Source of the DNA: an uncultured Brachyspira sp.
GTDB taxonomy: Bacteria > Spirochaetota > Brachyspiria > Brachyspirales > Brachyspiraceae
Reading direction: 5' to 3'
NCBI GenBank assembly: GCA_944392715.1
Contig: CALXXQ010000037.1
Location: 1 to 40,346 of the forward strand
Length of the DNA stretch: 40,346 nucleotides
Shown here: one piece after another, positions 16,866-24,853 of the stretch
Layout: each line of letters begins with the position of its first letter
How positions within the stretch are numbered: the first letter of the stretch is position 1
Program-made: the position numbers and the translations under genes
The notes under the pieces: generated by a model
Told to the model about the DNA's origin: nothing
Seen by the model: the letters and a program-made list of their open reading frames with translations, nothing else
Database searches by the model: none

Positions 16866-17747
16866 TTATATATCTATACCTAAAAAATGCTTTACCAAAA
16901 GTCCTACTAAAAAACTCACACCTGCAACAGTTAAACTAATACCAGCCATTTCAAAAAATCTTTTCTTAAAAGGAAGGCTTTTTGCTACGGATATATAATA
17001 AGTAAAGAAAAATATTATAAATACAACCACACAAAGCATAGTTATTAAAGCATATAAATAATGATTGCTTGGAAAAATAAGATAAGGCAATATTAAAAGT
17101 GTAACAGTAATTAAATACATTATTCCTGTATATGAACATGATTTTAAAGCATTTTTATCGCCATCGGCTTTAGCAGATAAATATTCAGAAGAAGCCATAG
17201 AAAGAGTTGCTGATATTCCTGTTATAATTCCAGATAATGCAATAAGTTTATTATTCTGCAATGCAAAGCTAAGTCCTGCCAATGTTCCGCTTATTTCAAC
17301 TAAGGCATCGCTTAAACCTAGTACCATAGAACCTACATATTTTAATCTTTCTTCATCTAAAATAGATATAAGTTTATTTTCATGTTCATCTTCATCGAAT
17401 GCTATTTTTTTAGCATCAGGAACTTCAGATACTATTTTTGAATATATATACTCTGCATTTTTTTCTCCGCCTTCCATTATCTTTATAACAAAAGTATATC
17501 CGAATATAAAGCTTAATATAAAAAATTTAAGTACTTTTAATTTTTGAGGCTTTAATTTTTTATTGGTATATTTTTCTAATATTTTTGAATGTGCATATTC
17601 CTCTTTAGCTATATTCATAAGTACTTTTTTATCATCTTCTTTTTTAACAAATTTAACTAAATTTAAATAAACAGCATGTTCAGTTACCTCATTTTGCTGC
17701 ATTTCTAATAAAAGTTTTAATGTACTTTCAGAAATATTATTACTCAT
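16866..17747 (-). CDS. Ferritin-like domain fused to VIT1/CCC1 metal transporter (MbfA-like)
   Basis: The 293-residue protein combines two known parts. Residues 6-130 form a ferritin/rubrerythrin-like helical bundle with candidate di-iron ligands Glu20, Glu23, Glu50 and His53 (EEYAHSKIL), then Glu95, Glu119/Glu121 and His122 (DEDEHENKL). Residues 138-293 form a VIT1/CCC1 transporter with GLSDALVEISGTLAGLS, SMASSEYLSAKADGD and four to five helices. Such fusions (MbfA/Nramp-independent exporters) export iron or manganese across the inner membrane, with the ferritin part sensing or oxidising metal. It is monocistronic by position, overlapping no gene, and followed by a short gap to the DMT gene upstream. 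Confidence 0.88.
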   Translation of the reverse strand: MSNNISESTLKLLLEMQQNEVTEHAVYLNLVKFVKKEDDKKVLMNIAKEEYAHSKILEKYTNKKLKPQKLKVLKFFILSFIFGYTFVIKIMEGGEKNAEYIYSKIVSEVPDAKKIAFDEDEHENKLISILDEERLKYVGSMVLGLSDALVEISGTLAGLSFALQNNKLIALSGIITGISATLSMASSEYLSAKADGDKNALKSCSYTGIMYLITVTLLILPYLIFPSNHYLYALITMLCVVVFIIFFFTYYISVAKSLPFKKRFFEMAGISLTVAGVSFLVGLLVKHFLGIDI

Positions 17748-17817
17748 CTTTCATTTCCAATAAAATATATTATAAATATTATATACTAATATAAAATAAA
17801 TAAAATATAATTATAAA

Positions 17818-18693
17818 TTAATTTTTAATATAAACTTTATTTTTATAATAATAAACTAATAATGCCGCAAATATTGTAAGAATCATACCAATTATAGAGT
17901 ATATATCAACTATTTCTTTAAACATAAATACGCTAAAAATATAGGAAAAAATTACACCTGTATAATTATATATGCTTACAGCTGATACAGGAGCTTTTTT
18001 GTATGCCACTGTAAGAAAGAATTGTCCGAATCCTGCGAATATTCCTATAAGTAAAAGAAGAAGCATTTCAAATAGGCTAGGTAGTACAAAACTTTTTATA
18101 AAAAACAAAGAAAATAAACATGAAAATAATGAAAAATAAAATATGATTAAAGCATTACTTTCTTTTCCTTTCAAAGAACCTATTATAGCATATGAAATAC
18201 CTGCAAACATAGCGGCAGATAATGCTATTAATGCTGGAAAGATATTTGAGTTCATAGAAGGTTTTATTATAAATACAGATCCTATTGCGGCAATGATCAT
18301 ACCAAGCCATTGAATTTTTAATACTTTTTCTTTAATTAAGATAAATGCAAATAAGCTTGACCAAAAAGGAGAAGTTTTTTGAAGAACTGATGCATCAGCA
18401 AGCACCATATTATTTGTAGCATAAAAATAGCATATAATTCCTAAATATCCAGAAAGAGAGCGGCATATAATAGATAAAACATTTTTTTTATCTGGAAAAG
18501 GTTTTTCTTTATTTTTAATCATAACAAATGCACTTATAAATAATGTTACAAAATTCCTAGCGAAAACCTGTTCCATTACGGGTATATTGGAACCTGAAAT
18601 TTTTACTGCTATTTCCATAATGCTGAATGAAAGAGCAGAAAATATTATAAATAAAGAACCTAATTTTATATTATTATTTGAATCATTAATCAT
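17818..18693 (-). CDS. EamA/DMT-family permease
   Basis: The 291-residue protein has ten membrane helices and two EamA units. The first unit ends SSLFAFILIKEKVLKIQWLGMIIAAIGSVFII and the second SAVSIYNYTGVIFSYIFSVFMFKEIVDIYSIIGMILTIFAALLVYYY. The N-terminal part (SALSFSIMEIAVKISG, ARNFVTLFISAFVM) resembles the S-adenosylmethionine/riboflavin-type exporter subgroup, but the substrate cannot be assigned. There is no clear ribosome site. It is followed after 70 bases by the ferritin-VIT1 gene on the same strand, and the pair may be cotranscribed. Confidence 0.88.
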   Translation of the reverse strand: MINDSNNNIKLGSLFIIFSALSFSIMEIAVKISGSNIPVMEQVFARNFVTLFISAFVMIKNKEKPFPDKKNVLSIICRSLSGYLGIICYFYATNNMVLADASVLQKTSPFWSSLFAFILIKEKVLKIQWLGMIIAAIGSVFIIKPSMNSNIFPALIALSAAMFAGISYAIIGSLKGKESNALIIFYFSLFSCLFSLFFIKSFVLPSLFEMLLLLLIGIFAGFGQFFLTVAYKKAPVSAVSIYNYTGVIFSYIFSVFMFKEIVDIYSIIGMILTIFAALLVYYYKNKVYIKN

Positions 18694-18840
18694 ATTATCA
18701 ATTTCATTTTTATTTTTATTTCAAAAATTTTATATTAAAATAAAACAAAAATCAATATTCATTTTACGCATGTTAAACCAAATTTTAAATATTATAAAAT
18801 TTAAATTTCAAATGATTTAATTCTTCATTCGTTGATATAC

Positions 18841-18869
18841 GCAATAAATTTAAATACAACTAGGGTGGG
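18841..18869. repeat. 29-bp direct repeat, copy 1
   Basis: The 29 bases starting GCAATAAATTTAAATACAAC and ending AGGGTGGG recur exactly at 19173-19201. The copies lie 332 bp apart and each leads into the A block of a nested palindromic repeat. Confidence 0.85.
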
Positions 18870-19065
18870 GTGTTAAAATTTCTAATTAGATAAAAAATAA
18901 ATGAGAAATTAAAATTTCAGACTGCATTAAAAGTATAGAGGGTGGGGAATTAGAAAAAATTTATTTAAATACCCCGCCCTTTAAAATCTGCTGCTTTGTT
19001 TTTTAATTATAATTTAAATTTCTTTATTACCTAATTAGAAATAGCACACCCTCCCAAGCTTTATT
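18858..19065. repeat. Nested palindromic repeat, copy R2 (complete)
   Basis: Blocks are A (AACTAGGGTGGGGTGTTAAA, 18858), B (GAGGGTGGGGAATTAGA, 18938), B' (AAATACCCCGCCCTTTA, 18967) and A' (AGCACACCCTCCCAAGC, 19043). It lies between the DMT gene start and the lipoprotein gene end, in a 650-bp stretch that carries only repeats. Confidence 0.85.
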
Positions 19066-19082
19066 TAAATTTATAATTTCTT

Positions 19083-19172
19083 TAACGCACGGTTAATAAA
19101 ATTTTAATTTATAAATTAATTAGAATTAAGAATTTATTTATATTGCGAATTTATTCTGCGTGCGGTGTGTAA
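19083..19172. repeat. CGCACGG inverted-arm element (copy C2)
   Basis: The left arm TAACGCACGGTTAAT and the right arm TCTGCGTGCGGTG bracket about 60 AT-rich bases. It sits between nested repeat copies R2 and R2b. This right arm is more diverged than in the other copies. Confidence 0.6.
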
Positions 19173-19281
19173 GCAATAAATTTAAATACAACTAGGGTGG
19201 GTGCTAAAAAATCTAATTAAAATAATGAGGAAATATAAATCTAAAATTATAAAATAAATTTTTAAAGACTAAAGGGTGGGA
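19173..19281. repeat. 29-bp direct repeat copy 2 and half nested repeat R2b
   Basis: The exact 29-base repeat (19173-19201) leads into an A block (ACTAGGGTGGGTGCTAAA). After about 60 bases a B block (AAAGGGTGGGATTTAAA, 19271) follows. The B' and A' halves are missing, so this is a truncated copy. A slipped duplication of the R2 start would explain it. Confidence 0.7.
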
Positions 19282-19302
19282 TTTAAAATAATGCAAAATA
19301 AA

Positions 19303-19329
19303 AGGCCTGACTAATAATTAATCAAGCCT
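19303..19329 (-). terminator. Terminator of the lipoprotein gene
   Basis: AGGC-TGA-TAA pairs with TTA-TCA-GCCT with two internal mismatches. Read on the minus strand it is followed by TTTTATTTTGC. It begins 16 bases after the lipoprotein stop codon. Confidence 0.7.
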
Positions 19330-19344
19330 ATATATTATTATAAT

Positions 19345-19725
19345 TTATTGCTTTTTAATAAGATTATATGTTGTTGTTTGAGTATTTTGTGTAATTATTA
19401 TTGAACATGAAGAATTACTAGTAAATGTTATTTTTATTAACACATCAGGTGCATCTGGACCGCTGTAAGTAACAGTATATGAGCTTCCGCTTCCTTCAAT
19501 TCCTTTAATAGCAGCACCTTGAGCTTCTATATCTTGAAATGAAATATTGCCATTAGCATCTACTTTCATTACTAGTTCTGGAAGCACATCATCAGTATAC
19601 CAATCACCTGCATATATGGCATCTACTTTTACATTGCTTGATGAATCTGAACCCGTTTTATTTGCATTTGAACAGCTTATAGATAAAATACCTACTAAAA
19701 AAATAAAAAATAGTTTTTTGTTCAT
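19345..19725 (-). CDS. Small lipoprotein
   Basis: The start was set at the ATG at 19725-19723, because a GGAG ribosome site lies about nine bases before it. An upstream in-frame ATG at 19740 overlaps that site. The resulting 126-residue protein has a lipoprotein signal (MNKKLFFIFLVGILSISC) with Cys18 as the lipid attachment residue. It then has a Ser/Asn linker and a beta-rich domain (YAGDWYTDDVLPELVMKVDANGNISFQDIEAQGAAIKG ... YTVTYSGPDAPDVLIKITFTSNSSCSIIITQNTQTTTYNLIKK). The pattern suggests a small lipocalin-like barrel. Monocistronic, with its own terminator. Function unknown. Confidence 0.75.
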   Translation of the reverse strand: MNKKLFFIFLVGILSISCSNANKTGSDSSSNVKVDAIYAGDWYTDDVLPELVMKVDANGNISFQDIEAQGAAIKGIEGSGSSYTVTYSGPDAPDVLIKITFTSNSSCSIIITQNTQTTTYNLIKKQ

Positions 19726-19740
19726 GATTTTGAACTCCAT

Positions 19741-20106
19741 AAAAATATGAATTTAATCAATGCTCAATTTATAATAAACTTTGACTTATTATATTATAAA
19801 ATATTTAATTATTTTATCAATTAGAATAAGCTTATTATTTCTTATTATTAAAGGCTTAGCTTAATAAATTAAGTTAAGGGCTTCGGCTCGCTTTTATATT
19901 TCAATTCTAATATTTGAAAATTATTATTATATTTAAAAATGCTAATTTTATTCATATTTAATATTTAAGGATGATTATACCGAAAATTATTTATGAAAAC
20001 GATATTAGAATAGATTTATAGTGTTTTTATATATTATAAATAATAATTGATTATTTTTTAATAGAATTGTATAATTAATAAATATATATTTAATACAGGA
20101 AAAGAA
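19741..20106. other. Intergenic region upstream of smc
   Basis: These 366 bases separate divergent genes. They hold a near-perfect hairpin at 19855-19878 (CTTAGCTTAAT against ATTAAGTTAAG, one mismatch) followed by a small G/C-rich patch, GGGCTTCGGCTCGC. I see no gene and no consensus promoter for smc. Confidence 0.5.
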
Positions 20107-22965
20107 ATGTACATAAAGAATCTTAATTTGCATGGATTCAAATCATTTGCCATAGAAACAAATATAGAGTTTAATGAAGGCGTTACTGTTGTACTTGGCC
20201 CTAATGGAATTGGAAAAAGTAATATAGTAGAGGCTTTTCTATGGGTTATGGGTGAGCAGTCTGCAAGCAGATTAAGAATAGATAGTGCTAAAGGCCTTGA
20301 AAGCGTTATATTCCATGGTACTGATACTAGAAAACCTTCCTCACTTGCACAAGTTGCACTCACTTTGGATAATAAATCAAGATGGATTAAAAAATATGAT
20401 ACTGATGAAGTGATAGTTACTCGTAAGTATTATAGAAAAGGATTATCAGAATATTATATCAATGATGAGCAGGTAAGATTAAAAGATATAGTTGATATGT
20501 TTTTAGATACTGGGCTTGGTAAGAATGCTTATTCTGTTATAAAGCAGGGTACAGTTTCAGAAATAGCAAAGCAGAAGCCAGAGGAAAGAAGAAGTATTAT
20601 TGAAAATGCTGCTGGAATAAGTAAATATCTTGAAAGAAGAAGAGAGGCTGCTAAAAAACTTGAAGAGTCAGAAAGAAATCTTGATAATGTTAAAATAGAA
20701 ATAAAGAATGCTGAGAAACATTATAAATCTTTAAAAGAGCAGGCGGCAAGAACTGAAAAATATTATAATCTTAAAGATGAACATAAAAAAATAAATATAA
20801 GCTTAAATGTTAATCAGGTAAAAAAATTAAAAATCACTTTAGAAGAACAGAATAAAAGTCTTGAAGAGCATATTAATAAAAGAGCAGAATTAGAGAAAGA
20901 GCTTCAGGATTTAGATAATCAAAAACAGCAGGAACTTTTAAAATTTGAAGAGACAAGAACATTATCTATAGAACTTGATAAGCAGGTTTCTCTTATAATG
21001 ACAGAACTTACTCATATAGAGAAAATGTCTAATCAATTGAAAAATCAGCTTGATAATACCAGCAAGGAAAAAGAAGAAACCATTAACAGAAAAAATTCAC
21101 TATTAAAAAGAATAGAAGAAGATAAAACTCAAATAGCAGAACTTGAAGAAGAAGTAAAAACTATAGCTGAAAATATAGAAAAGTCTCTAAAAGAACAAGA
21201 AATAGAAGAAACTAATATAGCAAATGAGCAGAATAAAATAGCAAGCTTGAATGATAAAATATCAACTCTCACTCAGGAAAATCAAAATGCTACTTTAAAA
21301 ATAGCTGATGCTAGAGAGAGGCAATTAGAAGTTATAAATAAAATAATCACAGAGATAGATGAAAAGAAAAAAGATGTAATGGGTAATAGCTTCTATCAGA
21401 ATATAGGAAAGCATGAAAGCGATATTGATATAGGATTTAATAATTTACTTAATTCTATAAATATAAAGATGAATACTATAAAAGAATTTGAAGAAGATGG
21501 AGTATTATCAAATTTAAATGAGCTTAGTTATAATTCATTATCAAGCTTTGTTAAGAATTTAGGAGAGAGTTTAGAGACAGAAAAAAAAGATGCATTATTT
21601 TTGCAGGGTATATTTAAAGAGTATACTAAAATAAAAGATCCTTTTGTTGATTTACTTTTTGACAAAGAGGGTACTTATATGCAAAAAGAAGCTATAGATA
21701 AAGAAATAGCAGATTTAGAAAGTTTTATAAAATCTAATATTGAGGCTATTGAAGAAATTAATAATGAAATAAGAATAGCTACAGATAATATTAATAGAGG
21801 CAATTCCAATCTTACTACTTTAACAATAGAGAGAGCAAAATACGAAACTAATAAAAAGGCTTCTGAAGATAGAAAAGAGATGATAATAAAAAGTATGAAG
21901 ATGATAGAAGATGAATTTGCAGCTCTTAATGATAAAATAAATAGATTAGAAGAAGAATATAAAAAGCTTAATGAAGAATATAAAGATAATTCACTTAATT
22001 ATAAAGAATTAGAAAAGAAAAAATCAAAAACAGAAAGCGAATCAAGACATAAGGCTAATGAAATAAAAAAGGCTGAATCTGCATTATCGAATTTTGAAAC
22101 TAGTTTAGCTAAGAGAGTAAAAAAGCTCAATGAGTTAAATGAGAATATTACTAGGGTAGGTGAGAGAATAAATCAAAGTAATGATAAGATAAAAGATATT
22201 TATTCTCATTTCTATGAAAATTATGCTCTTAATTTAAAAGAGTTTGAAGAGAATACTCAAAATCTAATAGATGAAGAATCATATAAAAATAAGCTTAATA
22301 CTATTAATGATAGAATAAAAAATCTTGGTCATATAAATGAAATGGCATTAGATGAATATCAGGAAGCTAAAAATAGATTTGAATTTTTAACAAAGCAAAG
22401 AGAAGATTTAGAAAAATCCAAAGATGAAATATTAAAAATAATAGCCGATGCCAATAAGAAAGCTGGAGAAGATTTCTTAAAAACATTCAATGAAATAAAT
22501 AAGAAATTCTCAGAAACATTTAAAATATTATTCGGCGGAGGAAATGCGGGACTTAAAATACAAAATGAAGAGGATTTATTGAATAGTCCTATTGATATTT
22601 TCGCACAGCCTCCTGGAAAGAAAATGGAAAATATTGTATCTTACTCAGGCGGTGAGCTTACTATGACAGGTCTTGCTTTAGTATTTGCTATATTCTTATA
22701 TAGACCTAGTCCTTTCTGTATACTTGATGAGGTAGATGCGGCACTTGACGGAGCTAATATAATAAGATACAAAAATATGGTTAAAAACTTATCTGACAAA
22801 ACTCAGTTTTTGATTATCACTCATGATGAAGTATCTGCTACTATAGCTGATGCTTATTATGGAATAACTGCTGAAGAGAAAGGAATATCTAAAATATTTA
22901 CTGTAAAAGTAGATAAAGATGGAAAAGTTAATGGCAGTGAAGAAAAGTTAGTAAGTCAGGATTAA
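20107..22965 (+). CDS. smc: SMC chromosome-segregation ATPase, short form
   Basis: The 952-residue condensin-type SMC has an N-terminal ABC half with FKSFA (11-15) and Walker A GPNGIGKSN (31-39). Long coiled coils follow (about 165-400 and 520-790). The C-terminal half has the signature SGGELTMTGLALVFA (from 847), Walker B FCILDEVDAALD (870-881, Asp874/Glu875) and the H-loop ITHDE (His906). SMC dimers compact and segregate DNA after ParB loads them at parS. Bacterial SMCs are usually 1150-1200 residues with a central hinge of about 150 residues. Here the centre (about 410-520) lacks the usual hinge pattern and both arms are short. The signature LTMT differs from the common KALT. An AGGAAAAG ribosome site precedes the ATG. 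Confidence 0.93.
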   Translation: MYIKNLNLHGFKSFAIETNIEFNEGVTVVLGPNGIGKSNIVEAFLWVMGEQSASRLRIDSAKGLESVIFHGTDTRKPSSLAQVALTLDNKSRWIKKYDTDEVIVTRKYYRKGLSEYYINDEQVRLKDIVDMFLDTGLGKNAYSVIKQGTVSEIAKQKPEERRSIIENAAGISKYLERRREAAKKLEESERNLDNVKIEIKNAEKHYKSLKEQAARTEKYYNLKDEHKKINISLNVNQVKKLKITLEEQNKSLEEHINKRAELEKELQDLDNQKQQELLKFEETRTLSIELDKQVSLIMTELTHIEKMSNQLKNQLDNTSKEKEETINRKNSLLKRIEEDKTQIAELEEEVKTIAENIEKSLKEQEIEETNIANEQNKIASLNDKISTLTQENQNATLKIADARERQLEVINKIITEIDEKKKDVMGNSFYQNIGKHESDIDIGFNNLLNSINIKMNTIKEFEEDGVLSNLNELSYNSLSSFVKNLGESLETEKKDALFLQGIFKEYTKIKDPFVDLLFDKEGTYMQKEAIDKEIADLESFIKSNIEAIEEINNEIRIATDNINRGNSNLTTLTIERAKYETNKKASEDRKEMIIKSMKMIEDEFAALNDKINRLEEEYKKLNEEYKDNSLNYKELEKKKSKTESESRHKANEIKKAESALSNFETSLAKRVKKLNELNENITRVGERINQSNDKIKDIYSHFYENYALNLKEFEENTQNLIDEESYKNKLNTINDRIKNLGHINEMALDEYQEAKNRFEFLTKQREDLEKSKDEILKIIADANKKAGEDFLKTFNEINKKFSETFKILFGGGNAGLKIQNEEDLLNSPIDIFAQPPGKKMENIVSYSGGELTMTGLALVFAIFLYRPSPFCILDEVDAALDGANIIRYKNMVKNLSDKTQFLIITHDEVSATIADAYYGITAEEKGISKIFTVKVDKDGKVNGSEEKLVSQD

Positions 22966-22991
22966 TTTAAAAAAATTTCAAATCTAATAAA

Positions 22992-23192
22992 AACTAGGGC
23001 GGGTGCTCTAATTTCTATATAAAATTGTATGATTAAATAAAACTATATATTCAAAAAGAATTTTAAAATATAAAGGGCGGGGAATTAGATTTTAATTCCC
23101 ACCCTTTTTCTTTACTGTTTTTATATTAAAATTAACTTTAATTTTTCTTAATAATCTAATTATAATTTATTAGCTGCCCGCCCAAGTTTTTT
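22992..23192. repeat. Nested palindromic repeat, copy R3 (complete)
   Basis: Blocks are A (AACTAGGGCGGGTGCTCTAAT, 22992), B (AAAGGGCGGGGAATTAGAT, 23072), B' (TTTAATTCCCACCCTTT, 23091) and A' (TAGCTGCCCGCCCAAGTTTT, 23171). B and B' are almost contiguous here, forming one tight hairpin. It starts 27 bases after the smc stop and could also serve as its terminator. Confidence 0.87.
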
Positions 23193-23240
23193 GATTTTCA
23201 TTTTGGATAAAATTAAAAGTATAATTAAATATATGAATAA

Positions 23241-23273
23241 TAATACATAAATTAATTAACTATTTATGTATTA
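23241..23273. repeat. 12-bp inverted repeat
   Basis: TAATACATAAAT and ATTTATGTATTA are perfect inverted copies separated by nine bases. It lies upstream of the promoter of the two-gene unit at 23416 and could be a protein-binding operator. Confidence 0.5.
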
Positions 23274-23300
23274 TATGTATAATAATCATGTATTTACAAT

Positions 23301-23342
23301 ATAAAATTAGTCTATTATATTATAAAATTAGACTAATTTTAT
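23301..23342. promoter_or_regulatory. 14-bp inverted repeat, candidate operator
   Basis: ATAAAATTAGTCTA and TAGACTAATTTTAT form a perfect 14-bp inverted repeat with a 14-base AT spacer. It ends ten bases before the predicted -35 box. The downstream unit encodes a putative DNA-binding protein, so autoregulation is a reasonable guess. Confidence 0.55.
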
Positions 23343-23351
23343 AATATAATA

Positions 23352-23380
23352 TTGATTGTTATGTCAAATTATATTATAAT
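23352..23380 (+). promoter_or_regulatory. Promoter of the 23416-24833 unit
   Basis: TTGATT and a perfect TATAAT are separated by 17 bases, about 35 bases before the first start codon. Confidence 0.6.
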
Positions 23381-23415
23381 ATATAATATAATTAAAAAAT
23401 AATAAGGAGTTTTTT

Positions 23416-23688
23416 ATGCATGATGCTTGGATTTGGCGTGATACCATAATAGAAGAATTAAAAAAACATTTTGATGATAAATATGAATATAAAGTAACAT
23501 TTAGAAACAATAAAGCTTCTATTTATTTAAATAATGATAATATAGTAACTGTTATAATGAAAGAAACAGATGAACAATATAAATCTGATTTTGAAATAAA
23601 AGTTGATAACAAAAATTATTCTGATCTTACAGAAAACATATTAAATGAATTAGTAGATATAGCAAAAACTGCTTTGGAAAATAGTTAA
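23416..23688 (+). CDS. Small hypothetical protein (90 residues)
   Basis: The gene has a strong AAGGAG ribosome site and its own predicted promoter. The protein is acidic and soluble: MHDAWIWRDTIIEELKKHFDDKYEYKV, then strands IYLNNDNIVTVIMKE and SDFEIKVDNKNYSD, and a closing helix. The order helix-strand-strand-strand-helix suggests a compact alpha/beta domain. I do not recognise a family. It is the first gene of a pair with the putative regulator 26 bases downstream, so they probably act together. Confidence 0.65.
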   Translation: MHDAWIWRDTIIEELKKHFDDKYEYKVTFRNNKASIYLNNDNIVTVIMKETDEQYKSDFEIKVDNKNYSDLTENILNELVDIAKTALENS

Positions 23689-23714
23689 TTAAAATAGGAA
23701 GAATATGGAAGAAT

Positions 23715-24833
23715 ATGATAGATATAAGAAATATAAATAAAGAAAATTATTATACAGTAAGTGAAATAGCTAGAATGCTTGACTATAAAACTAATCAAAG
23801 TGTTTATAATCTAATCAATGATGGAAAATTGAAAGCCAATAAAGAAGGAAAGAATATCATTATCTCAGGACAAGATTTATTTGACTATTTAGCTAATGAA
23901 AGAATGCTTGATATAAATGATATTATGAGTGATATGCCTAATAGATTTAGTTTTAATTTAGCAGATAAATCTATGCAAAAACTGTCAAATCATTCAATGG
24001 AATATGGAAGAAGGCTTGATATATTAGAAGCTAATTATCAAGCTGGAATGTATGAGAAAGATTATTATGAATATGCTAAAAAGCAGCTTATAGAAATAAG
24101 ATATAATCCTCCTCGCTGTCCTTATTGTGATGAAATATTAGGAAGAAATGATAGAGTATTTAATAGGGAATTAAACGATACACATCATATATGCAAAAAA
24201 TGTGAAAGTATTTTAATGAGATTTTTAAATAGACCAAGAACATTTAATAGTTTTGATATAGATAATGAAAAAAGAAAAATCAATGATAAACTTTATTTTA
24301 CCATAAAAGGATTTGCTTATACATTTAGAGTGTCTATGATAGATTTAAATAAACAAGTTTTACCTTATAGAATAGAAATGATAAATAAAGCTATTGAAAA
24401 TAAAAAAATACAAACTGTAGAAATTAATGATGAAATATTAATTCCTGCAAATGAAGTATATAGAATACTAGATATTTGCAAAGATAAAAACTATAATTTT
24501 GATGATTTATTCTGTTGTAATTATAATTTAGATAAATATTTATTTTATAAAGAGTTTTATCCAAAATATAATATGCATCAAGAAGCACATAAAGCAGGAA
24601 GCTATTTGAGAACAAAATTAAATATAGATAATAATAAATTATCTATATTATTTGATTTAATTGCTAATGAAAAAATTAATGAGTTTCTAACAGAAGTTAA
24701 AAAACTTTATACTTCTGCTGATATTTCTATACCAGATATATTTGATAAATTAAAATCTATAAATAGTAAAGAAGAGCAGCAAAATATTATGGGTGCTTTT
24801 ATTATGGGATTAATTAGCAATATAAAAGAATAA
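23715..24833 (+). CDS. Putative DNA-binding protein with two HTH-like segments and a zinc ribbon
   Basis: The 372-residue protein has an N-terminal MerR/excisionase-type winged helix (about 12-60: YYTVSEIARMLDY, QSVYNLINDGKLKANKEGKNIII, DLFDYLANERML). A zinc ribbon with CPYC (135-138) and CKKC (160-163) follows. A second helix-turn-helix-like segment lies at about 192-252 (KLYFTIKGFAYTFRVSMIDLNKQ ... KIQTVEINDEILIPANEVYRIL). The rest is helical with no known motif. No recombinase or phage gene is nearby, so a prophage excisionase is unlikely. Two inverted repeats upstream of the pair are candidate targets. The start was chosen at 23715 because GGAAG lies seven bases before it. The domain assignment is by eye. 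Confidence 0.65.
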   Translation: MIDIRNINKENYYTVSEIARMLDYKTNQSVYNLINDGKLKANKEGKNIIISGQDLFDYLANERMLDINDIMSDMPNRFSFNLADKSMQKLSNHSMEYGRRLDILEANYQAGMYEKDYYEYAKKQLIEIRYNPPRCPYCDEILGRNDRVFNRELNDTHHICKKCESILMRFLNRPRTFNSFDIDNEKRKINDKLYFTIKGFAYTFRVSMIDLNKQVLPYRIEMINKAIENKKIQTVEINDEILIPANEVYRILDICKDKNYNFDDLFCCNYNLDKYLFYKEFYPKYNMHQEAHKAGSYLRTKLNIDNNKLSILFDLIANEKINEFLTEVKKLYTSADISIPDIFDKLKSINSKEEQQNIMGAFIMGLISNIKE

Positions 24834-24853
24834 TATTCAATTTTTAATTAAAA

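Noticed and set aside
23715..24833. Prophage excisionase or prophage remnant
   Set aside because: The N-terminal fold resembles excisionases, but there is no integrase, attachment site or phage structural gene nearby.
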